Source of the DNA: Ktedonobacter sp. SOSP1-85
GTDB taxonomy: Bacteria > Chloroflexota > Ktedonobacteria > Ktedonobacterales > Ktedonobacteraceae
Direction of reading: 5' to 3'
Length of the DNA stretch: 64,000 nucleotides
Assembly (NCBI RefSeq): GCF_016587415.1
Contig: NZ_BNJI01000001.1
Location: 5,991,501 to 6,055,500 of the forward strand
Both the position numbers and the translations under genes were made by a program. The notes below the pieces were generated by a model, which was given only the letters and a program-made list of their open reading frames with translations, did not search any database and was not told where the DNA came from. Positions 24,906-34,541 of the stretch are shown in pieces. Position 1 is the first letter of the stretch, and every line of letters begins with the position of its first letter.

Positions 24906-27274
24906 TAAGCATCCATGCGCCAGATGATGGCGGTGTTGTCGGCTGAGGCGGTTGCCAGGTAGCGGCCTGCGCCTGGCTGCCAGGCGAGGTCCATGATACT
25001 GCCTGAGTGTCCGGGGTTGCCGAACATCAGGGTTTGCAGTTCGTTGCCATAGTGGGATTTCTTGGGCGCGCGGTTAGTAAGATCCCAGATATGGACAAGT
25101 TGGCTGTGACTGTAGCTGGCGGCGATGTAGCGCCCATTGGGTGACCAGGTCATGCCATAAACCTGCGGATACCAGGCGATGGTTGGGTCTAGCCCCTTGC
25201 GGTCGTGGGCGTCGGGGTCATCGGTCTCTAGCCGATGGAGTTGTTTCTTTTTCTGGATATCCCAGACATCGATGACATCAAGGTTGGAGACCGCGATGAG
25301 GTTGGGGTTATTAGGGCACCAGGCCAGGGCGAAGCGCTCCAGCAAGATACTTTTGGCATTGGGAGCAACCTGGCTAGCGCGGTCCGCCAGCTCAATAGTT
25401 TGCGTGCTATTTCCTTTGCTATCGAAGATGTGTATCTGTTGCTTACTGTTGTAAGCGGCGAAATGCTTGCCGTCAGGCGCCCAGGCCAGGGCCAGGATAC
25501 TGGTATTATCGTCGCTTCCTTTGGAGGAGTTATTAAGGGTCTTTACTGGCTGATTCATATCTTTGAGGTCCCAGAGTTGCAGGCTCTGCCCACTTAGCTG
25601 ATCGGTTACGAAGAGGCTACTGGTGGGCGAGGCGACGACCTCATAATAGGAGGGTGCGCCAATCTCGCTCTTGGGAATATGGCTATCCTGGTAGACGAGT
25701 GGGTCCTGGGCGTTGGTAGTCAGATCAAAGGCATAGACCGTGTTGCGCGTCGACGCGCTCTGGGTAAGCGCCAGGATACGCTGCCCATTGTAGGACCAAC
25801 TTATCTGGTAGTAGCTAATAACATCTTCGAGCCGCCAGCGTTGAAGGGGCGTTTTGACGATGTTCAGGGCTTTATGTTGTTGTTGTAAATAGGCGTTCGT
25901 GTCCCAGATCATGATGGAGTGGTCCGTGCTTGCGGTGGCGACGCGTGCTCCATCGGGACTCCAGAGGATGAAAGAGAGAGGGCGCTTGTGTCCCATAAGG
26001 CTGAGGGTAGGAACGCCTGAGATAAACTTGTGAGGGCCTGGCTCGACGGCTTGTGGTTTGGGTTGAGGGCGTGGCCAGAAGGCCCAGGCGGCACCGCCAC
26101 CCAGCAGGAGCGCGGTGGTAGCCGCTCCACCGATAAGGATACTACGTCGGCTCACGCCTGGCTTCTCGGGAGCCATGGGAGTAGCCGAGGGCGTGGGCAT
26201 ATATTGCGATAGCGTCTGAGGCGTGGTCGGGTAGGCGGCCATGTGCGTGGGAGATGGAGGAGGCGGGGGTGCCGTGGTTCCCTGGGATGTTTGCGGGCCA
26301 TTTACGGGCGCCTCAAGCGTCCTGGGAGGCGTCACCTGGGTAGGGAGATATTCGGGGCGCTTTTTACTCCATGGCGCGAGCAGGGTTGCCTCGGGATCGT
26401 TCTGGTTGGTGCGGGCGATGGGGGATTGGTTCCAGGCGTTATCAAGGGCATCTACAAACGCGAGACAGCTTGGTGGTCGTTCCTCTGGGCGCTTGGCCAG
26501 CCCTTGTAAGATAATGGCCTCAACCCCCTGGGGCAAGATGGGATTGATCTCGCGTGGTGGCCTGGGTTCCTCCATGACCTGCTTGATCATGAGGTCGTAG
26601 GGGGTTGCGCCGTGGAAGGGAACGTTACCCGTAAAGAGCTGGTAGGCGATCACGGCCAGGCTATAACGATCACTGGCGGGTATGGCGCTCCCCTGCACCT
26701 GTTCGGGGGCCATATATTCAGGAGTGCCACTGCCGGCGTACGTTTTACTGCGATAGGTGGTGCTGGTAAGCAGTTTCGCGATGCCGAAGTCCGCGAGATA
26801 GAGCCAATCATTTTGCAGGAGCATATTAGCGGGTTTGATATCGCGATGAATGACCTGCTGGCTATGTGCGTAGTCGATGGCCTCAGCCGCCTGGCGCAGG
26901 TAGCTCATGGCCAGGTCCCGGGTGAGATAGCGCTCGCGCTTCATAACGTCGCGCAGGGTACCACCTTGCAGATAGGGCATGACAATATAGGTTACGATTT
27001 CGTCGTCCGAGATGGGCTGTTCGCCAAAGGCATGAATGGTCAGAATATGGGGATGCTCCAGGGTAGCCGCCGCGCGCGCCTCATAGGCGAAGGCATGTAA
27101 AAAGCTTTGCTCTGAGGCCAGAATCGAGGGGAGTATTTTGATGGCCACCATGCGATGCAATTCTGTATCCTCCGCCCGCCAGACCTGTCCCATGCCACCA
27201 TGTCCAAGACGATGCAGCATGCGATAGCGGTCAAGCATTTTTCCTTGCCATTCTGTAGCTTGATTGAGTGCCAT
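24905..27274 (-). CDS. Ser/Thr protein kinase with WD40 propeller (kinase 1)
   Basis: A 789-residue Hanks-type kinase. The glycine loop is LGHGGMGQV (23-31), the ATP lysine Lys46 in VAIK, the catalytic HRD 143-145 with KPAN, and DFG 162-164. A Pro/Thr-rich linker leads to a membrane helix (379-399) with RRS before it. The external C-terminus is a WD40 propeller with WSPDG, WAPDG and AWQPGAGRYLAT repeats. It is the last gene of a three-kinase run, starting 5 bp after the stop of kinase 2. The extracytoplasmic propeller probably senses or scaffolds; substrates are unknown. Confidence 0.94.
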   Translation of the reverse strand: MALNQATEWQGKMLDRYRMLHRLGHGGMGQVWRAEDTELHRMVAIKILPSILASEQSFLHAFAYEARAAATLEHPHILTIHAFGEQPISDDEIVTYIVMPYLQGGTLRDVMKRERYLTRDLAMSYLRQAAEAIDYAHSQQVIHRDIKPANMLLQNDWLYLADFGIAKLLTSTTYRSKTYAGSGTPEYMAPEQVQGSAIPASDRYSLAVIAYQLFTGNVPFHGATPYDLMIKQVMEEPRPPREINPILPQGVEAIILQGLAKRPEERPPSCLAFVDALDNAWNQSPIARTNQNDPEATLLAPWSKKRPEYLPTQVTPPRTLEAPVNGPQTSQGTTAPPPPPSPTHMAAYPTTPQTLSQYMPTPSATPMAPEKPGVSRRSILIGGAATTALLLGGGAAWAFWPRPQPKPQAVEPGPHKFISGVPTLSLMGHKRPLSFILWSPDGARVATASTDHSIMIWDTNAYLQQQHKALNIVKTPLQRWRLEDVISYYQISWSYNGQRILALTQSASTRNTVYAFDLTTNAQDPLVYQDSHIPKSEIGAPSYYEVVASPTSSLFVTDQLSGQSLQLWDLKDMNQPVKTLNNSSKGSDDNTSILALAWAPDGKHFAAYNSKQQIHIFDSKGNSTQTIELADRASQVAPNAKSILLERFALAWCPNNPNLIAVSNLDVIDVWDIQKKKQLHRLETDDPDAHDRKGLDPTIAWYPQVYGMTWSPNGRYIAASYSHSQLVHIWDLTNRAPKKSHYGNELQTLMFGNPGHSGSIMDLAWQPGAGRYLATASADNTAIIWRMDA

Positions 27275-27279
27275 AGTCG

Positions 27280-29529
27280 TTAAAACCCTCGTCCTTGTGT
27301 CTTCCAGAGAAGAATACTATTGTTGGGATCGTTATAGCTGGCGACAAGCCAGTTGCCATCGGAGGACCAGGCCAGGGAGATCACCTCATGTTTGAGGGCG
27401 TCGCTGGCGAAGTCGCCGACGGGGAGTGTGCCTTGAGTAATATTCCAGACCAGGATGTGCCCATCCTGGGTGCCCCCAGCGAAGGTGCCACTCTGATACT
27501 GGTATTTGTAGGCCAGGTTGGTAAGCATTGTGTTGGTTGAGATTTGTGTGAATGGGCTGGTTTTCTCCGTCCAGTCCCAGAGAACCAGTGTGGATGCATT
27601 TTGCTGCGTGATATAGCTGCCCGTGATTTTTCCATTATAGGCAATAAAGGCGCTTCCAGATGGCGTAACCTGGCTATTTTGGAAGGAGAAGAGCGTGCTG
27701 CCAGCGTTCCACTGAGTTGCGTCCGTGGTGCTCTGAGGCGCGCCGAGCCAGGTGAGTTGCTTTCCCTGTTGCTGGACGCGACCAACGAGCGTGCCTTGCG
27801 TGACCGCAAAGGTCAGGATGGCCTCGCCTCTGGGGGCACGCTGGCTGGACATTGCGGTCGCTAGAACAACGGGTTTGTAGCCTGCGCTTGCTTCAACCGC
27901 CAGGCGATGATTGAGCGCAAAAGTGCCTGGTGCCTGGGTAGGATTGGTTGTATCAATCAGCCAGGATGTAAATTGCTGCTTCTGCGTATCAGGATCATTG
28001 GCCGCCAGCAAGAGGTGTGTGTTACTAAGCCAGGTGAGGCTATCAACTGTACGGGTTGGCAGGGCAAGGGGCGTCGCGAATTCGGGTAGGGGTTTCAGGT
28101 CGGGCGTGTAGAGCGCGAGAGAGGCGGCCTGGTTGCCGCTGAAGGCAACCGCGATAGATTTGCCATCAGGCGACCAGGAGAGCAGGGGCGCGCTGGTCGT
28201 CCCGGGTAGCTTGAGCCTGGTCCGGGCGAGTGGCTGAGGGCTGCTGTGAGAGAGGAGAGTGTTGCTATCCCAGAGTAGAAGCTGCTGATCGTTGGCGACC
28301 GTCGCGAAGGTATTCTGCGTTGGCGACCAGTTGAGCGAGGTGACCGGGCTTTGATGCTGATTAGATATAGCCAGGGCCAGCCCATCGGGCGTTGGGATAG
28401 CTGTGGGTGCGTGATGGACCTGGGGTGCTGGTGGCGCTATGGTATGATTGAGTGTTAGCCAGCCACCTGTACCAGCGGCGAGGGCCACCACAGCCGTACC
28501 AGCCCCAATAATAAGTTTACGGCGCGAGAGTGGCCTGGTTGGCTGGGCCGCTGGTTGTGCAGATGCTTCCCGTGAGGGGCTGGACTGGTGCTGGGTTGAA
28601 GTGGATGGTGCCTCCGGGGTTTGCATTTCCCCCGAGGGGAGGAGGCGGGCGACCTCCTCAAGCGCCGCGATATAGGCTTCGGCGCTGGAATAACGCTCTT
28701 CTGGCTGTTTGCCAAGTTGGCGGAGCAGAATCGCTTCAAGTTGTGGCGGGAGCGCGGGATTGAGGGAGCGAGGCGCTGGCGGCTGCTCCGTAAGATGCAT
28801 GATGGTGGTCATGGCGGGAGTGGAGCTATTGAAAGGAAGCTGGCCGGTGAATAACTGATAAGCGATAACGCCCAGGCTATAGTCATCGCTCGCAGGGATG
28901 GCGCGACCCTGAATCTGCTCGGGCGCGATATAGTTGGGCGTGCCCAGGCTCGTGCCTGCGCGAGTCAGGTTCTTTCTGGATGCCAGGATGCGAGCCAGGC
29001 CAAAATCGGAGAGCAGGAGCCAGTTATCCTTGCGCAGAAGCATATTGGCAGGCTTGATATCGCGATGCACGATGCCCTGGGCATGTGCATAGTCAATAGC
29101 TTGCGCGGCCTGCTTCAAATAGTAAAGTGCCTCGCGAGGCGGCATCAGTTGTTTGCGCTCCTGGTAGGCATCGATGCGATCTGCCAGGGAACCGCCCGAG
29201 AGATACGGCATCACAAGAAAGAGCAGCATCTCATCGGCGTTAAGGGTGATCTGTCCATAGTCGTGGATGGGAACGACATGCGGATGGTTGAGAGCGGCCG
29301 CGGCCTGGGCTTCTTGCCTGAAGCGTTCGAGAAGCTCTTCTTCTCCCTGTGTGTAGATCTGAAGCGTCTTCATCGCGATCTGGCGATGAAGGCTGGGGTC
29401 CTCGCAGAGCCAGACCTCCGCCATGCCGCCCTTCCCAAGGAGGCGCAAGAAGCGATAACGGCCAATATTCTGGCGCTGCTGCGTATCTGGTATGTTTGGC
29501 GCTTGTACATTATGGCCATCGTTTATCAT
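27280..29529 (-). CDS. Ser/Thr protein kinase with WD40 propeller (kinase 2)
   Basis: A 749-residue protein. It has the glycine loop LGKGGMAEV, the lysine in AMKTLQ, the HRDIKPANMLL catalytic loop and LLSDFGLARI, all consistent with an active kinase. A Pro-rich linker and one membrane helix (KLIIGAGTAVVALAAGTG) precede a WD40 propeller (NWSPTQNTFATV, LSWSPDGKSIAV). The ATG (29529) after AAGGACG is used rather than an upstream TTG. It is a paralogue of its neighbours, most similar in the kinase domain. Confidence 0.93.
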   Translation of the reverse strand: MINDGHNVQAPNIPDTQQRQNIGRYRFLRLLGKGGMAEVWLCEDPSLHRQIAMKTLQIYTQGEEELLERFRQEAQAAAALNHPHVVPIHDYGQITLNADEMLLFLVMPYLSGGSLADRIDAYQERKQLMPPREALYYLKQAAQAIDYAHAQGIVHRDIKPANMLLRKDNWLLLSDFGLARILASRKNLTRAGTSLGTPNYIAPEQIQGRAIPASDDYSLGVIAYQLFTGQLPFNSSTPAMTTIMHLTEQPPAPRSLNPALPPQLEAILLRQLGKQPEERYSSAEAYIAALEEVARLLPSGEMQTPEAPSTSTQHQSSPSREASAQPAAQPTRPLSRRKLIIGAGTAVVALAAGTGGWLTLNHTIAPPAPQVHHAPTAIPTPDGLALAISNQHQSPVTSLNWSPTQNTFATVANDQQLLLWDSNTLLSHSSPQPLARTRLKLPGTTSAPLLSWSPDGKSIAVAFSGNQAASLALYTPDLKPLPEFATPLALPTRTVDSLTWLSNTHLLLAANDPDTQKQQFTSWLIDTTNPTQAPGTFALNHRLAVEASAGYKPVVLATAMSSQRAPRGEAILTFAVTQGTLVGRVQQQGKQLTWLGAPQSTTDATQWNAGSTLFSFQNSQVTPSGSAFIAYNGKITGSYITQQNASTLVLWDWTEKTSPFTQISTNTMLTNLAYKYQYQSGTFAGGTQDGHILVWNITQGTLPVGDFASDALKHEVISLAWSSDGNWLVASYNDPNNSILLWKTQGRGF

Positions 29530-29641
29530 GAGCAATCGTCCTTAAAATAGCGAATGTAGCTCCTCTATTGCTATCTGCTTGTAATCATAGCTGATCTTGA
29601 TGCCAGGCGACTATGATGTGGTTCACGAAATCAGGAGCGAG

Positions 29642-31888
29642 TTAGAATGTTCGGCCTTGCATCTTCCAGATGTGAGTCGTCGCGTAATCGTCGTTGTAGC
29701 TGGCAGCCAGCCATTTATAGTCTGAAGACCAGGCTAGCGCTTGTACCGTCTTTTTGACGTCGCTGCTGAGGGTCGCGACGGGCTGATCGAAGCGGTTGGT
29801 ATCCCAGAGCTGTATCTGGCCATCGGGGGTTCCCGTGGCGATGAGAGGCATCTTACCATTGGTGCCATAGGCCAGGGTCGTAATTTTGTTTGGCAGGCTG
29901 GTGGTGAGAGGTGTTTGTTTTATACCCTTTCCCACGTCCCAGATGGCCAGGGCTGTCGTATTACTGCTGTAATAGCCTGCGACTTTACTGCTATCAGGGG
30001 ACCAGCTAACAGTGAGGATATCCTGATAATTCTGATTTTCGGGCAGGGCCAGCAGACCGGGGGCATCTTGCCAGGTGGGAAGACCTCCATTCATACTCGC
30101 GGTACCTACGAGGACGCCACCTGCGCATGCGATAGCTATCTTCTGCCCATCGGGTGAGGCTTTTAAAAGTGTATTCGATGGGCTGATGCCACCTCCTATA
30201 TAGGCTTTGATTTTCGTGGCGTTCATCGTGGTTTGCCCTGGCTTATTGCAATCCAGCCCCCAGAGGTAAAAATGCTGGTAATCCTCTGCACCTGCTATAT
30301 ATGAGACAGAGAAAAGATACTTTTGGTGTGTCCATGTGAGGCCACTCAGGTTGCCCGCTCCTTTGGCAAAGATGGGTTTTTGAAAGCCTGAAGCAAGTCC
30401 TGCGAAATCTCGTGCATAAAGATCAAGAGAAGCTGTATGAAAGTCAGAGAGCGCTTCTTCGTTCGTATTGCCAAGCGCAAGTATATTTCCATCAGGTGAC
30501 CAGGCCAGGGTGTTGGAGCCATATTTTGGATTGAATTTGGCGCCAGGCTGGGGAGTGGCATTGGCGCGCATATGCTCAATGTCCCAGGTATAGATAGTGT
30601 CGCTTGTGCCTGGCGTAGTCGTCAAGAAATTGCCCTGAGGCGACCAGGCCAGCCCTGAGATCGTATCTATATTGATATCGCGAATGACCAGGTTCGGGCC
30701 ATTGGGATTGAGTTTAGGCGGGGGCGTGGAAGCCCGGACAGGCGGCTTAGGTGTAGGCTTGTCCTGGTGAGTGAGAAACCAGGCGGAGCCACCGCCCGCA
30801 AGCAGCAGGGCCGCGATGCCGCCGCCAGCCAACGCGGTACGTCGTGTGATAGGCTTATTGGTCGCTGGCAAGAGTCCCGAAAAGCGTGGGCGAGGTTGGG
30901 TAATCGTCGCGTGCTGAGCGTGAGAGAGTGATGCACTCTCATTCAAGGGAGGAAGCGTATGCGGTGTGGGCTGCGAAGTGGGCAGAGGGACCTCGGCGGA
31001 AAAGCGAGGCGCAAGCTCTGGATAGGCCTGAATGAGTTCGGCGAAGAAGGCGCGGGCAGAACCTGGACGCTCTTCTGGCTTTTTGGCCAGGGCGTGCAGG
31101 ATGGCCTGTTCAAGCTGTACAGGAAGCTGGGGATTGAACTGGCGCGGCGAGGGCGGAGGCGTGAGGATATGCTGGACGCTTAGCGCATAGGTCGTCACCG
31201 CGATAAAGGGGAGGCGACCGGTAAAAATCTGGAAGGCAATGACGGCGAGGCTATAGATATCGCTGGAGGGAACGTCGCGCCCCCTGGCCTGTTCGGGAGC
31301 CATATATTCTGGTGTGCCGAAGCCCGCGCCGGTATGGACCTCAGCGTCGTTGCCAGAGAGCAGGTGCGCGATGCCGAAGTCAGAGAGCAGGAGCCAGTTA
31401 GCATCACGCAGAAGCATATTGCCAGGCTTGATATCGCGATGGACGACCCCCTGCTGGTGGGCGTAATCGATGGCGTCGGCGGCCTGTGCGAGATAGGTCA
31501 GGGCCTCTTCAATGGGCATATGTTGCTTCGTGGATGCCAGCGCCTCGATGCGGTCTGCGAGCGAGCCGCCTGGGAGATAGGGCATAACAATATAGGTAAT
31601 CACCTGTCCATTGGGTAGGGAATGTTCACCATAATCATGTACCGATACAATATGTGGGTGTGTAAGCGCGGCCGCGGCCTGGGCCTCCACTTCAAATCGG
31701 CGTGTAAAGGCTACATCATCTGGCGCATGGGCAGGGAGGGTTTTAATTGCCACCTGGCGGTGCAGGCGTGGATCTTCGCAGAGCCAGACATCGGCCATAC
31801 CACCACGGCCGATGCGTTTGATTACCTGGTAGCGCCCAAGGGTTCTTGCGACCGCCTGTTGGGAAATAAAGCCATCTTTCGCCATCAT
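29642..31888 (-). CDS. Ser/Thr protein kinase with WD40 propeller (kinase 3)
   Basis: A 748-residue protein with IGRGGMADV, the VAIKTLP lysine, VHRDIKPGNMLL and LLSDFGIAHLL. The TM helix (TALAGGGIAALLLAGGG) is followed by WD40 repeats (LAWSPQGNFLTT, LAWSPDGNILAL). Start ATG 31888 (a second ATG at 31885 follows); an upstream TTG at 31900 is also in frame. The ribosome-binding site is weak. The start lies next to the right end of the IscB element, so its native promoter may have been displaced. Confidence 0.92.
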   Translation of the reverse strand: MMAKDGFISQQAVARTLGRYQVIKRIGRGGMADVWLCEDPRLHRQVAIKTLPAHAPDDVAFTRRFEVEAQAAAALTHPHIVSVHDYGEHSLPNGQVITYIVMPYLPGGSLADRIEALASTKQHMPIEEALTYLAQAADAIDYAHQQGVVHRDIKPGNMLLRDANWLLLSDFGIAHLLSGNDAEVHTGAGFGTPEYMAPEQARGRDVPSSDIYSLAVIAFQIFTGRLPFIAVTTYALSVQHILTPPPSPRQFNPQLPVQLEQAILHALAKKPEERPGSARAFFAELIQAYPELAPRFSAEVPLPTSQPTPHTLPPLNESASLSHAQHATITQPRPRFSGLLPATNKPITRRTALAGGGIAALLLAGGGSAWFLTHQDKPTPKPPVRASTPPPKLNPNGPNLVIRDINIDTISGLAWSPQGNFLTTTPGTSDTIYTWDIEHMRANATPQPGAKFNPKYGSNTLAWSPDGNILALGNTNEEALSDFHTASLDLYARDFAGLASGFQKPIFAKGAGNLSGLTWTHQKYLFSVSYIAGAEDYQHFYLWGLDCNKPGQTTMNATKIKAYIGGGISPSNTLLKASPDGQKIAIACAGGVLVGTASMNGGLPTWQDAPGLLALPENQNYQDILTVSWSPDSSKVAGYYSSNTTALAIWDVGKGIKQTPLTTSLPNKITTLAYGTNGKMPLIATGTPDGQIQLWDTNRFDQPVATLSSDVKKTVQALAWSSDYKWLAASYNDDYATTHIWKMQGRTF

Positions 31889-31893
31889 AAAAT

Positions 31894-31943
31894 TGCGCAA
31901 TGCGGGGACCCCTGGCTTTAGACCTGGGGAGGAGCATTGCGCA
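31894..31943. repeat. possible right-end hairpin of the IscB element
   Basis: TGCGCAATGC (31894-31903) and GCATTGCGCA (31934-31943) are exact inverted repeats flanking a CCCC/GGGG helix. The iscB stop codon lies in between. IS200/IS605-type elements end in subterminal hairpins. Confidence 0.45.
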
Positions 31944-32613
31944 CTCCTTTCTGTGTGTACTCATAGCCATCTGCTTGATGGATACAACGCATATATTTGG
32001 GATGGATATCGACCTTCCCAAGGCGAAACGACGGACGATGGCGAATGGCTATTCTTCCTTCAAATGTTCCTTTGGAGGTAATGGCTTTCACCAGATCACC
32101 TGTGCGATATCCAAGAAACGTTTTTCTTCGTTGTTTCTGTTTTTCTGGGAATCCGTACTTATCAGGAACGCACATTTGTCTTCTTCCATGACCATTGGCA
32201 GTAATAAGCAAAGGAACCACCCCTTTGTGGGAAATGGCAGAAGGGGTGCTCTTGCCCACACAGGTGGCATCGAGCCAATGTGTCTTGGCTAGCCCTCTTG
32301 TGGTTCGGTTGTACTTGGTCAACCCACCACTGCCGCACTCGACAGGCAAGCCACATGCTTTGAGCCGTTCAAGCAAGGCCAAGCGTGTAGCATTCACGGC
32401 ACTGGCATCCTTGAGAGGCTTTTTGACCTGAGCTACAATGCGCTTGAGCACATCAGGCTTCTTCGCAAGAAACACCGCAATATCCTGCGTCCCTTTGGCA
32501 ATATTGCATGGCTCAACGGCTGCTTTGCCCTGTGTGAGCAAGCGCCTTGCACGTGCTGGATGCACTGGGTTTAACGGTTTATAGTCACTATCAATCACAA
32601 AAACATTGCTCAA
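31918..32613 (-). pseudogene. iscB: internally deleted IscB (PLMP domain joined to the end of HNH and RuvC-III)
   Basis: A 231-residue open frame, about half the length of IscB. Residues 1-33 are the PLMP domain (YKPLNPVHPARARRLLTQG). At residue 34 it jumps to EPCNIAKGTQDI, which is the end of an HNH domain. RuvC-III then follows (KDASAVNATR, KTHWLDATCVG with its His and Asp), with a C-terminal TAM-interacting-like tail (RRKTFLGYRTGDLV). RuvC-I, bridge helix, RuvC-II and most of HNH are missing, and the junction near 32514 keeps frame. The start is TTG at 32613. IscB is the transposon-encoded RNA-guided nuclease ancestral to Cas9; this copy should be unable to cut. Confidence 0.85.
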
Positions 32614-32925
32614 GTTGAGCCTCTACTTTCGTAGGTAATGTGTGCCTCGTCAAAGTTAGCGAACGGTTTTACGTACAACACACGTCCTTAACCCTCTAGG
32701 GATGTTTAATGCTGTACCGTAGCGGTTGGAGCTGGCAAAGCACCCCAACGTACCTATTTCGTTCCTAACGTAGCCCGATAGCCTTGATGATTCTATCCAT
32801 CAAGTCCGCTCTGGCTGAGACTGGTCAGGTCCTGGCTTACTTACGCAAGCCCCTGCCTTGTGGCATGGGGTTCCTGACGAGAGCTGTCCCTTCGCGCATA
32901 CTTATTTTCGCTGTCATAAATAGAT
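32614..32925 (-). ncRNA. HEARO / IscB omega RNA
   Basis: The region directly upstream of iscB has no gene but rich structure on the minus strand. An outer stem GTCAGG/CCTGAC (plus 32873-32878/32824-32829) encloses CCCC-TGCC/GGCA-GGGG and GGCTT/AAGCC. A CTTGATG/CATCAAG hairpin and a GTTGG...CCAAC helix with GGGGTGCTTTGCCAGC follow. Position and shape match HEARO RNA, the guide scaffold of IscB; its 5' end would carry the guide copied from DNA beyond the element. The 5' boundary is approximate. Confidence 0.75.
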
Positions 32926-33439
32926 GGTGCTAAATATGCATAAACTATACTACAGCTAGATCATGTTGTATAGATATTGGTAGCCATTGCCCAGGCACCC
33001 TTCGCGCCTGTGGCGCTCACGGAATAAAAGTTAGGCCGCGTGCTGCTTGCGGGCAGATGCCCGCAAGCAGCACGCGGCCTAACTTTTATTTAGATAAACG
33101 TGATTTAATAGTGATGTGTATTGATTTACAAAACGCTATGTTGGGCTTTTTGGGGTGATGTCCCGGAAATACCATTGACGCAATTCCTGTGCTATACTTA
33201 TGGTACTTGAGCGAAATATGTGTGCTGATGTGGGGTTGATGGCGAGGTGGGAAGGGGTGATACTGGCAGGTAAGTTTGAGTGGGTTAAGGGGGATGGGGG
33301 AAGTGGGGCTTAGGTAGCTGGATGGGCTACTATGATATAGGTTTGATACGCGAGTACTTCGAAACTCGAGGCTCCGTTGTTGAGGGACGAGAGATGTTCC
33401 ATGGTGGAATAGTTAGGAGGCCAAAGGAGGCGGACTCGC
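32926..33439. other. intergenic region upstream of dhaK
   Basis: A 514-bp region with no gene. It holds the possible left end and guide region of the IscB element (about 32926-32960), a perfect palindrome (33023-33090), and the dhaK leader ending in AAAGGAGG. The dhaK promoter was not assigned with confidence. Confidence 0.5.
33023..33090. repeat. 33-bp perfect palindrome
   Basis: Arms 33023-33055 and 33058-33090 are exact with a two-base loop GA. It lies in a promoter-side region, not at a gene end. Confidence 0.75.
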
Positions 33440-34441
33440 ATGAAAAAGCTCATCAACAGGCCGGAGGATGTGGTTAAAGAGGCGCTTGCAGGTATGGAAG
33501 CCCTGCACGCAGAATTGATTCGTGTCGACTACGAGAGCCAGGTGATCGTGCGCGCCGATGCCCCGGTCCAGGGGAAAGTGGGAATTATTTCGGGTGGTGG
33601 GAGTGGACATGAGCCGATGCATGGCGGCTTTGTAGGGCGTGGGATGTTGGACGCGGCCTGCCCCGGCGAGATTTTTACCTCGCCTGTCCCCGATCAGATG
33701 CTGGCTGCGACGCGGGCCGTGAATGGTGGCGCAGGTGTATTTTACATTATTAAGAACTATACAGGCGACGTGCTGAACTTTGAGATGGCGGCGGAACTGG
33801 CGGCGACCGAAGATATCGAAATTGCCTCTGTGGTCACGAACGATGACGTCGCGGTCCAAGGTAGCCTCTATACCGCTGGCAGGCGTGGTGTGGGCGTCAC
33901 CGTGTTGCTGGAGAAAATTGTGGGTGGCCTGGCGGAGACCGGTGCCTCTTTGGAGGCGATCGCCGAGATGGCGCAGCGCGTCAATGCCAATGGGCGTAGT
34001 ATGGGCATGGCCCTGACCTCCTGTACCGTGCCGGCCATGGGAAAACCAACCTTCGACCTGGGTGAGAACGAGATGGAGATCGGCATTGGCATTCATGGCG
34101 AGCCTGGGTGCAGGCGTGTGCCCCTGGCCTCTGCCGCGGAAGTGACCGAAATGCTGGTCAGCCCGATTCTAGAAGATTTGGAACTCAAGGCGGGCGAGCG
34201 GGTGATCGCCCTTGTAAATGGGATGGGGGGGACGCCGCAGATCGAACTCTATGTGGTGGCGAACGAACTGACAAAGATCCTGCGTGGAAAGAACGTTACT
34301 ATCGCGCGCTCCCTGGTGGGGAGCTATATCACCTCGCTAGAGATGGCCGGCTGCTCGATTACACTCCTGCGTACGGACGATGAAATATTGAAGCACTGGG
34401 ACGCACCTGTCCATACTCCTGCGTTGCGCTGGGGCATCTAG
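33440..34441 (+). CDS. dhaK: dihydroxyacetone kinase subunit DhaK
   Basis: Substrate-binding subunit of PEP-dependent dihydroxyacetone kinase: it binds dihydroxyacetone as a hemiaminal on a histidine. The 333-residue protein has SGGGSGHEPMH, the GGAGVF region and GIHGEPG, with the covalent-binding His219. The start follows AAAGGAGG by 9 bp. First gene of dhaK-dhaL-dhaM-HPr. Its product would feed dihydroxyacetone phosphate into glycolysis. Confidence 0.96.
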   Translation: MKKLINRPEDVVKEALAGMEALHAELIRVDYESQVIVRADAPVQGKVGIISGGGSGHEPMHGGFVGRGMLDAACPGEIFTSPVPDQMLAATRAVNGGAGVFYIIKNYTGDVLNFEMAAELAATEDIEIASVVTNDDVAVQGSLYTAGRRGVGVTVLLEKIVGGLAETGASLEAIAEMAQRVNANGRSMGMALTSCTVPAMGKPTFDLGENEMEIGIGIHGEPGCRRVPLASAAEVTEMLVSPILEDLELKAGERVIALVNGMGGTPQIELYVVANELTKILRGKNVTIARSLVGSYITSLEMAGCSITLLRTDDEILKHWDAPVHTPALRWGI

Positions 34442-34460
34442 CGTCAGTGATCTGTTCACT

Positions 34461-34523
34461 GTAGGGTCCATGCTGGCATGGACTTTGCCCACCCGAGGGA
34501 GTCCATGCCAGCATGGACCCTAC
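34461..34523. repeat. TCCATGCTGGCATGGA family copy 2, between dhaK and dhaL
   Basis: The arms GTAGGGTCCATGCTGGC... (34461-34484) and 34500-34523 are exact 24-bp reverse complements with a 15-bp spacer. It matches the 10561-10670 repeat. It lies inside an operon and might attenuate dhaL expression. Confidence 0.75.
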
Positions 34524-34541
34524 ATAGTAGGGAGAGAATGT

